64,000 nucleotides of DNA, taken from Seohaeicola_A nanhaiensis (GTDB taxonomy: Bacteria; Pseudomonadota; Alphaproteobacteria; Rhodobacterales; Rhodobacteraceae). Below the pieces are notes generated by a model. The model had not been told where the DNA came from, did no database searches, and saw only the letters and a list, made by a program, of their open reading frames with translations. This document shows, one piece after another, positions 1 through 8,423 of this stretch (position 1 is the stretch's first letter; each line of letters starts with the position of its first letter). The stretch covers positions 992,001-1,056,000 of the forward strand of contig NZ_JBHSGI010000002.1 in NCBI RefSeq assembly GCF_042654245.1, read 5' to 3'. Made by a program: the position numbers and the translations under genes.

Positions 1-629
1 GCGACTCCCAGGCGATGGGGCGCGTGGGCGAGGTGCTGATCCGCACCTGGCAGACCGCCGACAAGATGAAGAAGCAGCGCGGCCGCCTGCCCGAGGAGCA
101 GGGCGACAACGACAATTTCCGCGTCCGCCGTTATATCGCGAAATACACCATCAACCCGGCCATCGCCCATGGCATCAGCCGCGAGATCGGCTCGGTCGAG
201 GAGGGCAAGCGGGCCGATCTGGTGCTGTGGAACCCGGCCTTTTTCGGGGTGAAACCCGAAATGGTGCTGATGGCCGGCACCATCGTCTGCGCCCAGATGG
301 GCGACCCCAATGCCTCGATCCCGACGCCGCAACCGGTCTATACCCGGCCGATGTGGGGCGCCTATGGCCGGTCGGTCGAACATTCCGCCGTGACCTTCGT
401 GTCTGCCGCGGCCCAGGACAGCGGCATCCGCGAACGGCTGGGGCTGGCGAAGCAGACCGTCGCCGTGGCCAATACCCGCAGCATCGGCAAGTCCGACCTG
501 ATCCTGAACAGCGCGACGCCCCGGATCGAAGTGAACCCGGAAACCTACGAAGTGCGCGCCGACGGGGAGCTGCTGACCTGCGAGCCGGCCAGCGTTCTGC
601 CCATGGCGCAGCGTTATTTCCTGTTCTGA
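1..629 (+). CDS. ureC: Urease alpha subunit, C-terminal part (5' end outside the window)
   Basis: Urease hydrolyses urea to ammonia and carbamate in the cytoplasm with a di-nickel centre. Only the last 208 residues are present, read from base 3. They open with DSQAMGRVGEV; the D of this conserved motif is the nickel-ligand aspartate (Asp360 in Klebsiella numbering), so the other ligands lie upstream, off the window. Further UreC signatures are KYTINPAIAHG, the RADLVLWNP segment and the usual YFLF carboxy-terminus. The accessory genes ureE, ureF and ureG follow on the same strand, so this is the structural end of a ure operon; ureD, ureA and ureB should lie upstream. Identification is secure. 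Confidence 0.97.
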   Translation, partial: DSQAMGRVGEVLIRTWQTADKMKKQRGRLPEEQGDNDNFRVRRYIAKYTINPAIAHGISREIGSVEEGKRADLVLWNPAFFGVKPEMVLMAGTIVCAQMGDPNASIPTPQPVYTRPMWGAYGRSVEHSAVTFVSAAAQDSGIRERLGLAKQTVAVANTRSIGKSDLILNSATPRIEVNPETYEVRADGELLTCEPASVLPMAQRYFLF

Positions 630-649
630 ATCAGGGAGCCGGTGCGCCA

Positions 650-686
650 ATGCTGCAATTGCATAATAGCTATGCTGCAACTGCAC
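650..686. promoter_or_regulatory. Two direct copies of a TGCTGCAAyTGCA-type site, candidate operator
   Basis: The 15-mers ATGCTGCAATTGCAT (650-664) and ATGCTGCAACTGCAC (672-686) differ at two positions and start exactly 22 bp apart, two helical turns. The first contains the perfect palindrome TGCAATTGCA. They lie just upstream of a possible -10 element TATAGT (710-715) that has no good -35, which is the arrangement expected for activator sites. The binding protein is unknown. Confidence 0.5.
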
Positions 687-764
687 TACCGCGCCGGGCA
701 TCGCGTGGCTATAGTCAGGGGCAAGGGGGGGAACCCGCAGTTTTGGCAAACGAGGTTTCCAGAC

Positions 765-995
765 ATGGCCACGACATTCGCACCAACGACCCCGCTGAAG
801 CGCAGCCGCTTCATGCAATCCCTCGACAATCTGATGATCGGCATCGCACAGGGCTACAAGGCCTATGTCGACCGTCAATCGCGACTCGACCAGATCAACG
901 CGCTGCATGCGCTGTCGGACGACCAGCTGGCCGCCAAGGGCCTGCGGCGCGACGAGATCGCGCGCTACGTCTTCCGCGATCTCTATTACATCTGA
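765..995 (+). CDS. DUF1127 family small protein
   Basis: A 76-residue basic protein with the DUF1127 signature in its C-terminal half: LSDDQLAAKGLRRDEIARYV, ending FRDLYYI. DUF1127 proteins are short, arginine-rich and abundant in alphaproteobacteria; some act in RNA turnover or in phosphate and carbon adaptation, but no role can be assigned from this sequence. The ATG at 765 was chosen because the DUF1127 homology needs nothing further upstream, and the in-frame upstream stretch overlaps the duplicated operator-like sites at 650-686. It lies between ureC and the exported protein gene, on the same strand as the urease genes, with 135 bp separating it from ureC, so it probably has its own promoter. 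Confidence 0.8.
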   Translation: MATTFAPTTPLKRSRFMQSLDNLMIGIAQGYKAYVDRQSRLDQINALHALSDDQLAAKGLRRDEIARYVFRDLYYI

Positions 996-1089
996 CCGGC
1001 GCGCCGGCCGATCCAGGCCGGCGTATCCTCCTGTCATATGCGGGAAATTCCGCTAGGCTTGCGCCATTCCTGTCGCGCGAGTCCTGCCT

Positions 1090-1677
1090 ATGATCCGAAT
1101 CCTGCTTCCCCTTATCGTCCTCACCGGCGCCGCCGAGGCAGCCTGCCCTACGGCGGACGACATGACGCGCGGCATCAAGTTCACCAGCGCGAGCGGGGAA
1201 TACGAGGCCTTCCACAGCGTCGGCGCCGATATGGTCGAGGGAATGTTCGGCCTCGACAGCCATCAGGGGTCGCGGACGATGCTGGCCCGAGGGCTCTACC
1301 TTGTCGAAGTCGTCGCCATCGAGAATGGCAAGGCCGATCCCGCGACCCGCTCCACCTACAGCTTTCCGCTTCCTCCCTCGGAGATGCCGCTGCCCGTGCC
1401 CGGTGGCGGCTGGTCGGTCACGGTCGCAACCTTCGCAGACGGCCGCATCGGCTCGGAAAAACAGATCTACAGCTTTGGCCAGTTGACCCGGCAGACCTAC
1501 CAGGCCTGCAGTTACGACATGATGCCGATCACCATCCGCTACCCCGACGAAAACGACCCCCAGCGCCGCGACGTCCTGCATTATCTTCCCGAACTCGGCA
1601 TCTCCTACCTTGCCGAATTCCACGACAGGGACGCCTCGGACATCTACGATTACATCAGCATAGAGACCTCCCAGTGA
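1090..1677 (+). CDS. Exported protein of unknown function within the urease operon
   Basis: 195 residues starting MIRILLPLIVLTGAAEAA, a typical Sec signal peptide with cleavage expected after AEA near residue 17. The mature part has four cysteines and many aromatic residues and shows no motif I recognise. Its stop overlaps the GTG start of ureE (GTGA), so the two are translationally coupled and the protein belongs to the urease operon. Genes of unknown function between ureC and ureE are common in Rhodobacteraceae. A role in the periplasm related to urea or nickel supply is possible but is guesswork from position only. Confidence 0.75.
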   Translation: MIRILLPLIVLTGAAEAACPTADDMTRGIKFTSASGEYEAFHSVGADMVEGMFGLDSHQGSRTMLARGLYLVEVVAIENGKADPATRSTYSFPLPPSEMPLPVPGGGWSVTVATFADGRIGSEKQIYSFGQLTRQTYQACSYDMMPITIRYPDENDPQRRDVLHYLPELGISYLAEFHDRDASDIYDYISIETSQ

Positions 1678-2126
1678 CTGACCTTGCCCTCGCCCGAATC
1701 CTGCGCCGCAAGGGCCAGTGGTCTGGCCCCGCCGACAGCTGCATCCTGACCTATGACGAACGCTTCCTGCGCCGCAAAGTGCTGTCCACCGGCAATGGCG
1801 ACCGCTTCCTCGTCGATCTTGAACACACCGAATCGGTCGATCACGGCGACGCCTTCGAACTGTCCGATGGCCGCCTCGTCGCCGTAACCGCCGCAGCCGA
1901 AGAGCTGCTGGAGGTCCGCGGCGACGATCTGGTCCGCCTCGCCTGGCATATCGGCAACCGCCACACACCCTGCCAGATCGAAGGCGACCGCCTGATCATT
2001 CGTCGCAACCATGTCCTGCACGACATGCTGACGCATCTTGGAGCCGCGCTGACCGAGGTCGTCGAACCCTTTACCCCGGAGGGCGGCGCCTACGGGCACG
2101 GCCGGACTCATGGCCACGAACACTGA
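1674..2126 (+). CDS. ureE: Urease accessory protein UreE, nickel metallochaperone
   Basis: UreE delivers nickel to the UreDFG-apourease complex. The 150-residue length fits the family. Conserved segments are GNRHTP near residue 100, HVLHDMLTHLG and the PFTPEGGAYGH motif; the protein ends in a short histidine-rich tail, GHGRTHGHEH, which is the usual nickel-binding extension. The start is a GTG at 1674 that overlaps the TGA of the preceding gene by two bases; no in-frame ATG gives a sensible UreE amino-terminus. Its last 17 bp overlap the proposed start of ureF in another frame, a tight coupling typical of ure operons. Confidence 0.93.
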   Translation: MTDLALARILRRKGQWSGPADSCILTYDERFLRRKVLSTGNGDRFLVDLEHTESVDHGDAFELSDGRLVAVTAAAEELLEVRGDDLVRLAWHIGNRHTPCQIEGDRLIIRRNHVLHDMLTHLGAALTEVVEPFTPEGGAYGHGRTHGHEH

Positions 2127-2952
2127 ATCCTGCAACGTCTCCGGCGCGGCCGCCGCGCGGGGCGCACCCCGTAAAGGACCGTCGCTGATGGCGCGCCCAA
2201 GCTCCACCTTGGCCGTCCCTGCGCCGCTCCGAGCTGCAGACGCGCGCCCCCAGACTGGGCGAGCCGAATCCGGCCCGGAAAAGCCGTCGGACGGAAATCC
2301 AGGCGCGGGGCCGCTTTCAACCGACGCTGCGCTGCTGACTCTGGCGCAGTGGTTCTCGCCGGCCTTCCCCGTGGGCGCCTTCAGCTTCAGCCATGGACTC
2401 GACTGGCTGGTCAGCACTGGCACTCTGGCCGATGGCGGTGATGTGGAGCGCTGGATCTTCCACGTGATGACGCAGGGCAATGGCCGGACGGACCTCATCC
2501 TGCTTGCCCATGCCTGGCGCGGCGATGCGCCGGGCGACCTCGACACCCTCGCCCGCGCCCTCGCGCCCTCCGCAGAACGGGTGACCGAGACCGTGGAACA
2601 AGGCGGCTCCTTCACTCGGGCCGTCAATGCCGGCTGGGGCCTCGACCTGCCGACCTGCGCGTATCCGGTTGCCGCTGGCGCCGCGGCCCGCGCCTGCGGC
2701 CTCCCGCTCGCCCCCACCGCGCGCCTGTATCTCCACGCCTTCGCAGGTGCCCTTACCTCGGCTGCGACACGCGCGGTTCCCTTGGGCCAGACCGAGGCCC
2801 AGGCGATCCTGCGCAACATGTGTCCCGTCATCGATCGCCTTTGCGACGAGGCACTGGACCTGCCGCTCGACGCGATCGGCAGCGCCGCCTTTGCGGCCGA
2901 CATCGCCTCGATGAACCACGAAACGCAATATTCCAGGATGTTCCGCACATGA
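2110..2952 (+). CDS. ureF: Urease accessory protein UreF with an unusual N-terminal extension
   Basis: UreF joins UreD and UreG to form the GTP-dependent complex that activates urease. The conserved core begins near residue 72 with LTLAQWFSPAFPVGAFSFSHG and ends with the typical SMNHETQYSRMFRT, where the tail contacts UreD and UreG. Total length is 280 residues if the ATG at 2110 is used, about 60 more than usual. The extra N-terminal segment is rich in Ala, Pro, Arg and Gly and looks disordered. An in-frame ATG at 2188 would shorten it but would still leave about 45 extra residues. The ORF overlaps ureE by 17 bp and ends in an ATGA overlap with ureG. Confidence 0.9.
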   Translation: MATNTESCNVSGAAAARGAPRKGPSLMARPSSTLAVPAPLRAADARPQTGRAESGPEKPSDGNPGAGPLSTDAALLTLAQWFSPAFPVGAFSFSHGLDWLVSTGTLADGGDVERWIFHVMTQGNGRTDLILLAHAWRGDAPGDLDTLARALAPSAERVTETVEQGGSFTRAVNAGWGLDLPTCAYPVAAGAAARACGLPLAPTARLYLHAFAGALTSAATRAVPLGQTEAQAILRNMCPVIDRLCDEALDLPLDAIGSAAFAADIASMNHETQYSRMFRT

Positions 2953-3578
2953 CCTCTCCGAACGGCCCGCTCCGCATTGGAATCGGCGGTCCGGTGGGCG
3001 CCGGCAAGACCACGCTCACCGCCGCCCTCTGCCGCACACTGCGCGACCGCTACTCGGTGGCTGCGATCACCAATGACATCTACACTCAGGAAGATGCGGA
3101 GGCGCTGCTGCGGCTTCAGGTCCTGCCTGCCGACCGCATTCTGGGCGTCGAAACCGGCGGCTGCCCGCATACAGCGATCCGCGAGGATGCCTCGATCAAT
3201 CTTGCCGCCGTAGCAAAGATGCGCGAACGCCATCCCGATCTCGACCTGGTCATCATCGAATCCGGCGGTGACAATCTGTCGGCAACCTTTTCCCCGGAGC
3301 TTGCCGATCTGACCATTTACGTCATAGACGTGGCGGCGGGCGAGGAAATTCCCCGCAAGGGTGGGCCGGCCATCACCCGGTCTGACATCCTGGTCATCAA
3401 CAAGACCGATCTTGCGCCCCATGTCGGCGCATCGCTGGAGGTCATGGAGCGTGACAGCATTCGCATGCGCGCGGGTCGCCCCTTCCATTTTGCCGCCCTG
3501 CGTCACGGAGAGGGCCTCGACCGAATCATTGCCGACATCGAAGCGATGGGCGGCCTTGGGAGGGGTCAGGCGGCCTGA
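2949..3578 (+). CDS. ureG: Urease accessory GTPase UreG
   Basis: UreG is the SIMIBI-class GTPase that carries nickel and drives urease maturation. The 209 residues contain the P-loop GGPVGAGKTT at residues 13-22, the nickel-binding Cys-Pro-His motif in GGCPHTAIREDAS, the ESGGDNL segment and the guanine-specificity motif NKTDL. The ATG at 2949 overlaps the ureF stop (ATGA), which fixes the start and implies coupled translation. It is the last gene of the urease operon; a 101-bp gap without a clear terminator separates it from the convergent response regulator gene. Confidence 0.97.
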   Translation: MTSPNGPLRIGIGGPVGAGKTTLTAALCRTLRDRYSVAAITNDIYTQEDAEALLRLQVLPADRILGVETGGCPHTAIREDASINLAAVAKMRERHPDLDLVIIESGGDNLSATFSPELADLTIYVIDVAAGEEIPRKGGPAITRSDILVINKTDLAPHVGASLEVMERDSIRMRAGRPFHFAALRHGEGLDRIIADIEAMGGLGRGQAA

Positions 3579-3679
3579 GATCACACTTGCCATCCTCATA
3601 ACCAGAGCACGGGCTCCCTGAGAGAATAGCACGAATCGATCAATGGCACGCCGCCCGGGACCATGGACCAAGCGGGTTC

Positions 3680-4117
3680 TCATGCCGCATAGCCGATGCT
3701 GCGCAGATGGGCGGAATAAAGTGCGTCGAGCGCCTCTGCCCCGGCCGCATCCAGAGGTTTTTCGGCGTATCCGCGCACCAGAGGCAGCGCTGCGGCGCGA
3801 GCCCTGTCCCGGGGACTCGACGAGGACGTGAACATGGTCACGACGAGGCTGGGCGGTCCCATGCCGCGCTGATGACGGCGGTCCAGCTCCGCAACCGTTT
3901 CAAAGCCGTCCCGTCCGGGCATGTTTATGTCCATCAGGATCAGAATGGGCAGGCCGTCCTTTGGCCAGGCTCCAGGCACCGAACAATGCGTCTCGAGAAA
4001 GGCGTCACCCGACTCGGCCTCGATGACCTCGCCAAACCCTCCGTGCCGTTCAAGCCGGCGGCGGGCCGTGTACCGGTCCACCTTTTCGTCGTCCACAATC
4101 ATCGTCGGAATTTTCAT
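3680..4117 (-). CDS. Single-domain response regulator (Rcp1/CheY-like)
   Basis: 145 residues forming one receiver domain and no output domain. The acidic pair is in IVDDE (residues 9-10), the phospho-acceptor is Asp63 in LMDINMPG, the conserved Thr/Ser lies in the TMFTSSS segment and the lysine in EKPLD. A long loop before the phosphorylation site resembles receivers of the Rcp1 class that partner PAS or phytochrome kinases. Its ATG overlaps the stop of the upstream histidine kinase gene (ATGA), so it is the third gene of a regulator-kinase-regulator operon and the kinase is its likely phosphodonor. Without an effector domain, it probably works through protein contact or phosphotransfer. Confidence 0.9.
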   Translation of the reverse strand: MKIPTMIVDDEKVDRYTARRRLERHGGFGEVIEAESGDAFLETHCSVPGAWPKDGLPILILMDINMPGRDGFETVAELDRRHQRGMGPPSLVVTMFTSSSSPRDRARAAALPLVRGYAEKPLDAAGAEALDALYSAHLRSIGYAA

Positions 4118-5214
4118 GTCCAGACCCTAGCCTGCAAAGGTATGGAAAGTGTGAACACGCTCCCTTCCCCCGGCCGGGACCAGAAGGAAACGGCGCCACC
4201 AAGCCGTTCGGCTGCCCGTCGCACCAGCGTCAATCCGATGCCGTTGCCGCTGTTCGCGTGCAGCCGGTCAAACGCCCGGAACACCCGGTGCTGGCAGCTT
4301 TCATCGACCCCTATTCCATTGTCCGCGACACTGATCTGCAGGCGGTCCTCCTGCCTCTGCGAGGTGAGACGCACCTGTTGAACGGTCTTGCCCGGATCGC
4401 CAAAGCGGCAGGCATTCGACAGCAACTGGCCAAGCATCATCTCCAGCGTCCTGCGATCGGTTTCAACCATGTCGCCGTCGCGAAGTTCGACAACGAAATC
4501 CGGCGGACGGGACAGCTCGGCCGTCAATTTCGCCCGTTGGTCATCAATGACGTCGCGCAGCGAAAAATGTTCGGCCGCAACAGGCGGCGCGCGTGTCAGA
4601 TCCAGCACCGTTTCGATCAGCCGGGTCCCCCGGCGCCCGATCGCAAGCGTCTCCCGCAGAATGCTGCGGATTTCGTCCAGGTTGCCGTCATCGATCTCGT
4701 CTATTGCGAGGCTCAGGAGGCCGCATATCGACGTCAGCGGCGTCTTCAGATCGTGACTGGCACTGCGCGCGATCTGCTTGAGGTCGGTGTTCAGGGCCTC
4801 CAGTTCGACCGAGCGCCGTTCCAGCTCCGCCTCGACCGCCTGGCGCACGCTGACATCGACCACTGTGACCAGCACACAGGTCTGTCCGTCCACTGAGACG
4901 GGCGCAAGGCCGAGTTCCAGGCGCCGAAGCGCTCCGCTGCGCGTCACCCCCGACAGATCCAGCCCGCCCCCCATCGGCCGCTTGAGCGGTGCGCTCAGGA
5001 AGGTCTCGCGCATGCCGTAATGGACTTGGCGCAGATGGGCGGGTACGAGGATATCGACCCCCAGGCCGGGCAGGCCACCGGGCGGATAGCAGAACAATCT
5101 GTCGAGTTCGGCATTGGTCATCAGGATCCGCCCGTCACCTGCGGCGAGAAGCAGAGGCACCGGACAGATCTCGAACATGTGGGCGAACAGGGCGAGGTCC
5201 CCGTCACCCGCCAT
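4114..5214 (-). CDS. Cytoplasmic PAS-domain sensor histidine kinase
   Basis: 366 residues from the ATG at 5214. Residues about 8-125 look like a PAS sensor (PVPLLLAAGDGRILMTNAELDRLF). A short coiled coil leads to the HisKA domain with phospho-acceptor His154 in SASHDLKTPL. The ATPase part carries the N-box (LLSNACRFG), the DNGIGVDES G1 box and GNGIGLTLVRR. No transmembrane segment is present, so the signal is intracellular. A GTG at 5241, two bases after the stop of the preceding regulator gene, is an alternative start adding nine residues. The gene sits between two receiver-protein genes and overlaps the downstream one. Confidence 0.9.
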   Translation of the reverse strand: MAGDGDLALFAHMFEICPVPLLLAAGDGRILMTNAELDRLFCYPPGGLPGLGVDILVPAHLRQVHYGMRETFLSAPLKRPMGGGLDLSGVTRSGALRRLELGLAPVSVDGQTCVLVTVVDVSVRQAVEAELERRSVELEALNTDLKQIARSASHDLKTPLTSICGLLSLAIDEIDDGNLDEIRSILRETLAIGRRGTRLIETVLDLTRAPPVAAEHFSLRDVIDDQRAKLTAELSRPPDFVVELRDGDMVETDRRTLEMMLGQLLSNACRFGDPGKTVQQVRLTSQRQEDRLQISVADNGIGVDESCQHRVFRAFDRLHANSGNGIGLTLVRRAAERLGGAVSFWSRPGEGSVFTLSIPLQARVWT

Positions 5215-5243
5215 AGGCGCAGAATCACCGAGCGCGCACACGG

Positions 5244-5936
5244 TCAGTGCCGCAGGCCGCCTGCATCGGCAATCACCCTGGGATCGAGCAGTGTCGCCCA
5301 AATCTGGATGCACTGCCGCTCGATGCGCTCCAGCTCGCCCGCCGTCTCGCCACTGGGATCGCGCGCCGATTTTCGCAGCGAGCGCATTTCGCGAATGACC
5401 CGCGCCAGCTTCGGCTGCAGGGTGCTGGTGTATTTCGCCATCACGTTGGCCGTGATCTCCTCGATCTCGAGTCGGCCAAGCGGGCCGTTTCCTGCCCCGT
5501 TCCAACGTTCGATGGCGCCGAGAATGCTGCTTTTCAGGCGTTCCGCCGTCATCTGATCCTTGGCGATATAGTCCGCGCAGCCCATCTTGAGCGCCTTTAC
5601 CGCCACGTCGGACTTGTCGTCACCGGTGACCATGATTGCAGGACAGCTCCCGTTGACCTCGTGCCTGCGGATGCGCATCAGGGCTTCGATCCCGTCGCCG
5701 CCGGGCAGGTTGTAGTCGATCAGGATCACGTCGAAACGGTCCTGGTCCAGCATCGCCTCGAGCGCGTCCAGCGACGAGATCTCGTCCATGATGATGCCAA
5801 GGCGGGTATCATGCGAGATCCGCCGGATGCGACGACGATCAAACACGCTGTCGTCGAGCACCAGAGCCTTGATTCCCGCCGATGTGAACGGCAGGCTTCG
5901 GGCGAATTTCTCCATTTCATCAACGAGTTGTTGCAT
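5244..5936 (-). CDS. Response regulator with a C-terminal helical domain
   Basis: 230 residues. A receiver domain occupies about residues 22-145 with acidic Asp28/Asp29 (VLDDS), phospho-acceptor Asp74 in LIDYNLPGGDG, Thr in MVTGDD and Lys in IAKDQ. The C-terminal 80 residues (from about LEIEEITANVMAK) are predicted to be mainly helical, with no DNA-binding or enzymatic motif that I recognise. The ATG at 5936 was chosen over one 30 bp upstream because it has an AGGAG ribosome-binding site four bases before it. First gene of a three-gene operon with the PAS kinase and a single-domain regulator; a weak CtrA-like site lies 57 bp upstream. Confidence 0.87.
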   Translation of the reverse strand: MQQLVDEMEKFARSLPFTSAGIKALVLDDSVFDRRRIRRISHDTRLGIIMDEISSLDALEAMLDQDRFDVILIDYNLPGGDGIEALMRIRRHEVNGSCPAIMVTGDDKSDVAVKALKMGCADYIAKDQMTAERLKSSILGAIERWNGAGNGPLGRLEIEEITANVMAKYTSTLQPKLARVIREMRSLRKSARDPSGETAGELERIERQCIQIWATLLDPRVIADAGGLRH

Positions 5937-5992
5937 CACTCTCCTCACTTGGACCCGGTTGCACATCCGTTCCCGACATTGCCCTCACAGGC

Positions 5993-6007
5993 TTACCCAG
6001 CGGTTAA
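5993..6007 (-). promoter_or_regulatory. Weak CtrA-like site upstream of the response regulator operon
   Basis: Read on the minus strand this is TTAA-N7-GTAA, one mismatch from the CtrA box TTAA-N7-TTAA. It is 57 bp upstream of the regulator start at 5936. Taken alone it is weak; it gains weight from better sites nearby at 6076 and 7646. Confidence 0.3.
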
Positions 6008-6075
6008 TGCAGCCGCCCGCAGTCCGGGTTTTCGTTTCAATTTCTATGCAATCCGGCTGGCTGGACCGCCGGGAG

Positions 6076-6090
6076 TTAAGAGCCTGTTAG
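6076..6090 (+). promoter_or_regulatory. CtrA-like box upstream of a histidine kinase gene
   Basis: TTAA-N7-TTAG, followed by GC, 48 bp upstream of the kinase start at 6138. This has the spacing of the alphaproteobacterial CtrA full site, with one base different in the second half-site. Confidence 0.45.
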
Positions 6091-6137
6091 GCGTTGTGCG
6101 CTATTGCTTGCGGCGCAGTCATGCGGCGAGGAGACAG

Positions 6138-6875
6138 ATGGACGTAGGCAGCACGCAGGATCCGGCCATGGCGGCCCCGGTCACGCCGGCACGGGAATTC
6201 GAGGATTTCATCTATCTTGTCAGTCACGACGTGCGCAGTTCGGTGCGCGCGCTGATCGAACTGCCGCAATGGATCGAAGAAGACCTGCGCGCCGAGGGCG
6301 TGCGGATCGGCGGATCGCTCGCGGAAAACCTGGCGCTGATGAATACCCATATGCGTCGCCTCGACCGGATGCTGATCGACCTGCTGATCTACTCGCGGAT
6401 CGGCCGGATGCAATCCGGGGGCGATATCGACTGGAACGAGGTGATCGACGACGTGCTGGAGCAGACGCGGATGCCGCCAGGATTCCATCTTGTCCGCGAC
6501 ATCCAGGCCCCTACGATGCGGATGGGACGAAATGACGCCGTTACCCTGGTGTCCTCACTTCTGTCGAATGGCGTCAAGCATCACGATCGCCCGCAGGGCA
6601 CCCTGCGCATCGCCACACGCGAAGAGAATAGCTGGGTCCGCCTTGACGTCATCGACGACGGGCCGGGAATTCCAAAGGAGTCACGCAGCAAGGTCTTCGA
6701 GGTGATGACGACCCTGAAGCCGCGCGATCTGATCGAGGGCAGCGGCATGGGGCTGGCCAACGTGCGCAAGATCGTGAGCCACTACGGCGGCCGCCTTGAG
6801 TGGCGCGACACAGGCGGAACGCGCGGATGTCACCTTGCTGTCTATTTTCAGAAGACAGGGCAGCCGCTGCATTGA
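6138..6875 (+). CDS. Small soluble histidine kinase
   Basis: 245 residues with no sensor domain and no membrane segment. The phospho-acceptor is His30 in FIYLVSHDVRSSVRAL, close to the amino-terminus; the ATPase domain has the N-box SLLSNGVKHH, the G1 box DDGPGIP and the G2 box GSGMGLANVRK. Such sensorless kinases usually receive signals from a partner or act as phosphotransferases. The ATG at 6138 has GGAGA six bases upstream and removes a long in-frame upstream extension that is antisense to the divergent regulator gene. It is divergent from the regulator-kinase-regulator operon and converges on the DUF1467 gene with a 3-bp gap. Confidence 0.9.
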   Translation: MDVGSTQDPAMAAPVTPAREFEDFIYLVSHDVRSSVRALIELPQWIEEDLRAEGVRIGGSLAENLALMNTHMRRLDRMLIDLLIYSRIGRMQSGGDIDWNEVIDDVLEQTRMPPGFHLVRDIQAPTMRMGRNDAVTLVSSLLSNGVKHHDRPQGTLRIATREENSWVRLDVIDDGPGIPKESRSKVFEVMTTLKPRDLIEGSGMGLANVRKIVSHYGGRLEWRDTGGTRGCHLAVYFQKTGQPLH

Positions 6876-6878
6876 CCT

Positions 6879-7154
6879 CTAGAAGGATTCCCGCCCGGGT
6901 CGGAAAACGTCGATGTCATCCATGGTGATCCAGCCCGACAGGATAACTCCCGCCACAATCACCCAGATCCCGAGGGCGACCAGACTGACGACGATGGCCT
7001 TCCGTCTGAGGTGGTGCACCTCTGGAGCGCCGGCATGGGTACCCGGCTCGATCTTCCCCGCGTCGCCCTGGGTTTTCACCCGGATGGGCAGGGCCACAAA
7101 GAAACAAAGGAACCAGATGACCACGTAAAGAACAATTGCCGATGTCGGACCCAT
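6879..7154 (-). CDS. DUF1467 family membrane protein
   Basis: 91 residues with two predicted transmembrane helices, at about residues 5-25 (AIVLYVVIWFLCFFVALPI) and 52-75, joined by a polar loop that contains HHLRRKA. DUF1467 proteins are small inner-membrane proteins of alphaproteobacteria without an assigned function. The gene starts 3 bp after the stop of the epimerase gene, so the two are cotranscribed; this pairing recurs in the class, but what links them is not known. Confidence 0.85.
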   Translation of the reverse strand: MGPTSAIVLYVVIWFLCFFVALPIRVKTQGDAGKIEPGTHAGAPEVHHLRRKAIVVSLVALGIWVIVAGVILSGWITMDDIDVFRPGRESF

Positions 7155-7157
7155 CGT

Positions 7158-7562
<405 letters not shown>

Positions 7563-7645
7563 GTGGCTCTCCCTCGGTTGCTGCACCGGTTATGCGGCCC
7601 GTCTGGGCGGAGGGCAAGTGCGCGATTGCGCGCAACGGTGCGCTG

Positions 7646-7660
7646 TTAACCGGGCATTAG
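7646..7660 (+). promoter_or_regulatory. CtrA-like box between mce and a response regulator gene
   Basis: TTAA-N7-TTAG followed by C, 46 bp upstream of the regulator start at 7706 and 84 bp from the divergent mce start. It has the same form as the sites at 6076 and 35374. Confidence 0.45.
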
Positions 7661-7705
7661 CCCCGCCGCAGGTAGCCTTCCGGCAGATCCCGATTGGAGA
7701 GGACC

Positions 7706-8422
7706 ATGAATGATTCGGACTCCCTGCGCGCCCCGCCCCCCGTCCCCACAGCCAGCCGCCCCCTGCTGGGGCTGACCGTCCTCGCTGTCGAAGACAGCCG
7801 TTTCGCCAGCGAGGCGCTGCGCCTGCTCTGCCTGCGCAGCGGCGCGCGCATCCGCCGTGCCGACAGCCTGCGGGCGGCGCGGCGGCACCTCCAGGTCTAT
7901 CGCCCGACCGCGGTGATCGTGGATCTGGGCCTGCCCGACGGGTCGGGGACAGATCTGATCGCCGAACTGCACCGGGCGACACCGCGCGTCGGGATAGTTC
8001 TCGGCGCCTCGGCCGATCCCGCAGGCGAGGACAGGGCGCTGGCGGCGGGTGCCGATGGCTATCTGGCCAAACCGGTCACCGCTCTGGCCGCGTTTCAGTC
8101 AACCATCCTCTCGCGCCTGCCGATCGAGCGCCGGCCCGCCGGGCTGCGAGCCGTCACCGAAGAGCATGTCGCGCCCGATCCGCTCGCGCTTCAGGACGAT
8201 CTGGCGCAGATCGCCGGCAGGCTGGAGGGCGCGGCACCCGAGGAGATCGGATATATCGCGCAGTTCCTCGGCGGCCTGGCCCACAGCGTCAATGACCGGG
8301 CCCTGGCCGCCGCGGCCGCCGCCCTGGCCGACGCGCGTTCGTCCGGCGGCCCGGTCGCCCCGTGTCGCGCGTATCTCGCCGGTCTGCTGCGCCGGCGCCT
8401 GAACGAACAACAGGTGATCTGA
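7706..8422 (+). CDS. Response regulator with a helical C-terminal region
   Basis: 238 residues. A receiver domain spans about residues 22-145: acidic Glu29/Asp30 in AVEDSRF, phospho-acceptor Asp73 in IVDLGLPDGSG, and Lys in LAKPVTA. The last 90 residues are Ala- and Leu-rich, mainly helical, without a recognisable output domain. The ATG at 7706 is preceded by GGAGAGGA. A small membrane-peptide gene begins one base after its stop and is probably cotranscribed. The CtrA-like box 46 bp upstream ties it to the other signalling genes of this block. No kinase adjoins it directly; the sensorless kinase at 6138 is a possible partner. Confidence 0.85.
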   Translation: MNDSDSLRAPPPVPTASRPLLGLTVLAVEDSRFASEALRLLCLRSGARIRRADSLRAARRHLQVYRPTAVIVDLGLPDGSGTDLIAELHRATPRVGIVLGASADPAGEDRALAAGADGYLAKPVTALAAFQSTILSRLPIERRPAGLRAVTEEHVAPDPLALQDDLAQIAGRLEGAAPEEIGYIAQFLGGLAHSVNDRALAAAAAALADARSSGGPVAPCRAYLAGLLRRRLNEQQVI

Positions 8423-8423
8423 A

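Noticed and set aside
1650..3683. Minus-strand ORF of 677 codons
   Set aside because: Covers ureE, ureF and ureG on the opposite strand, all three firmly identified.
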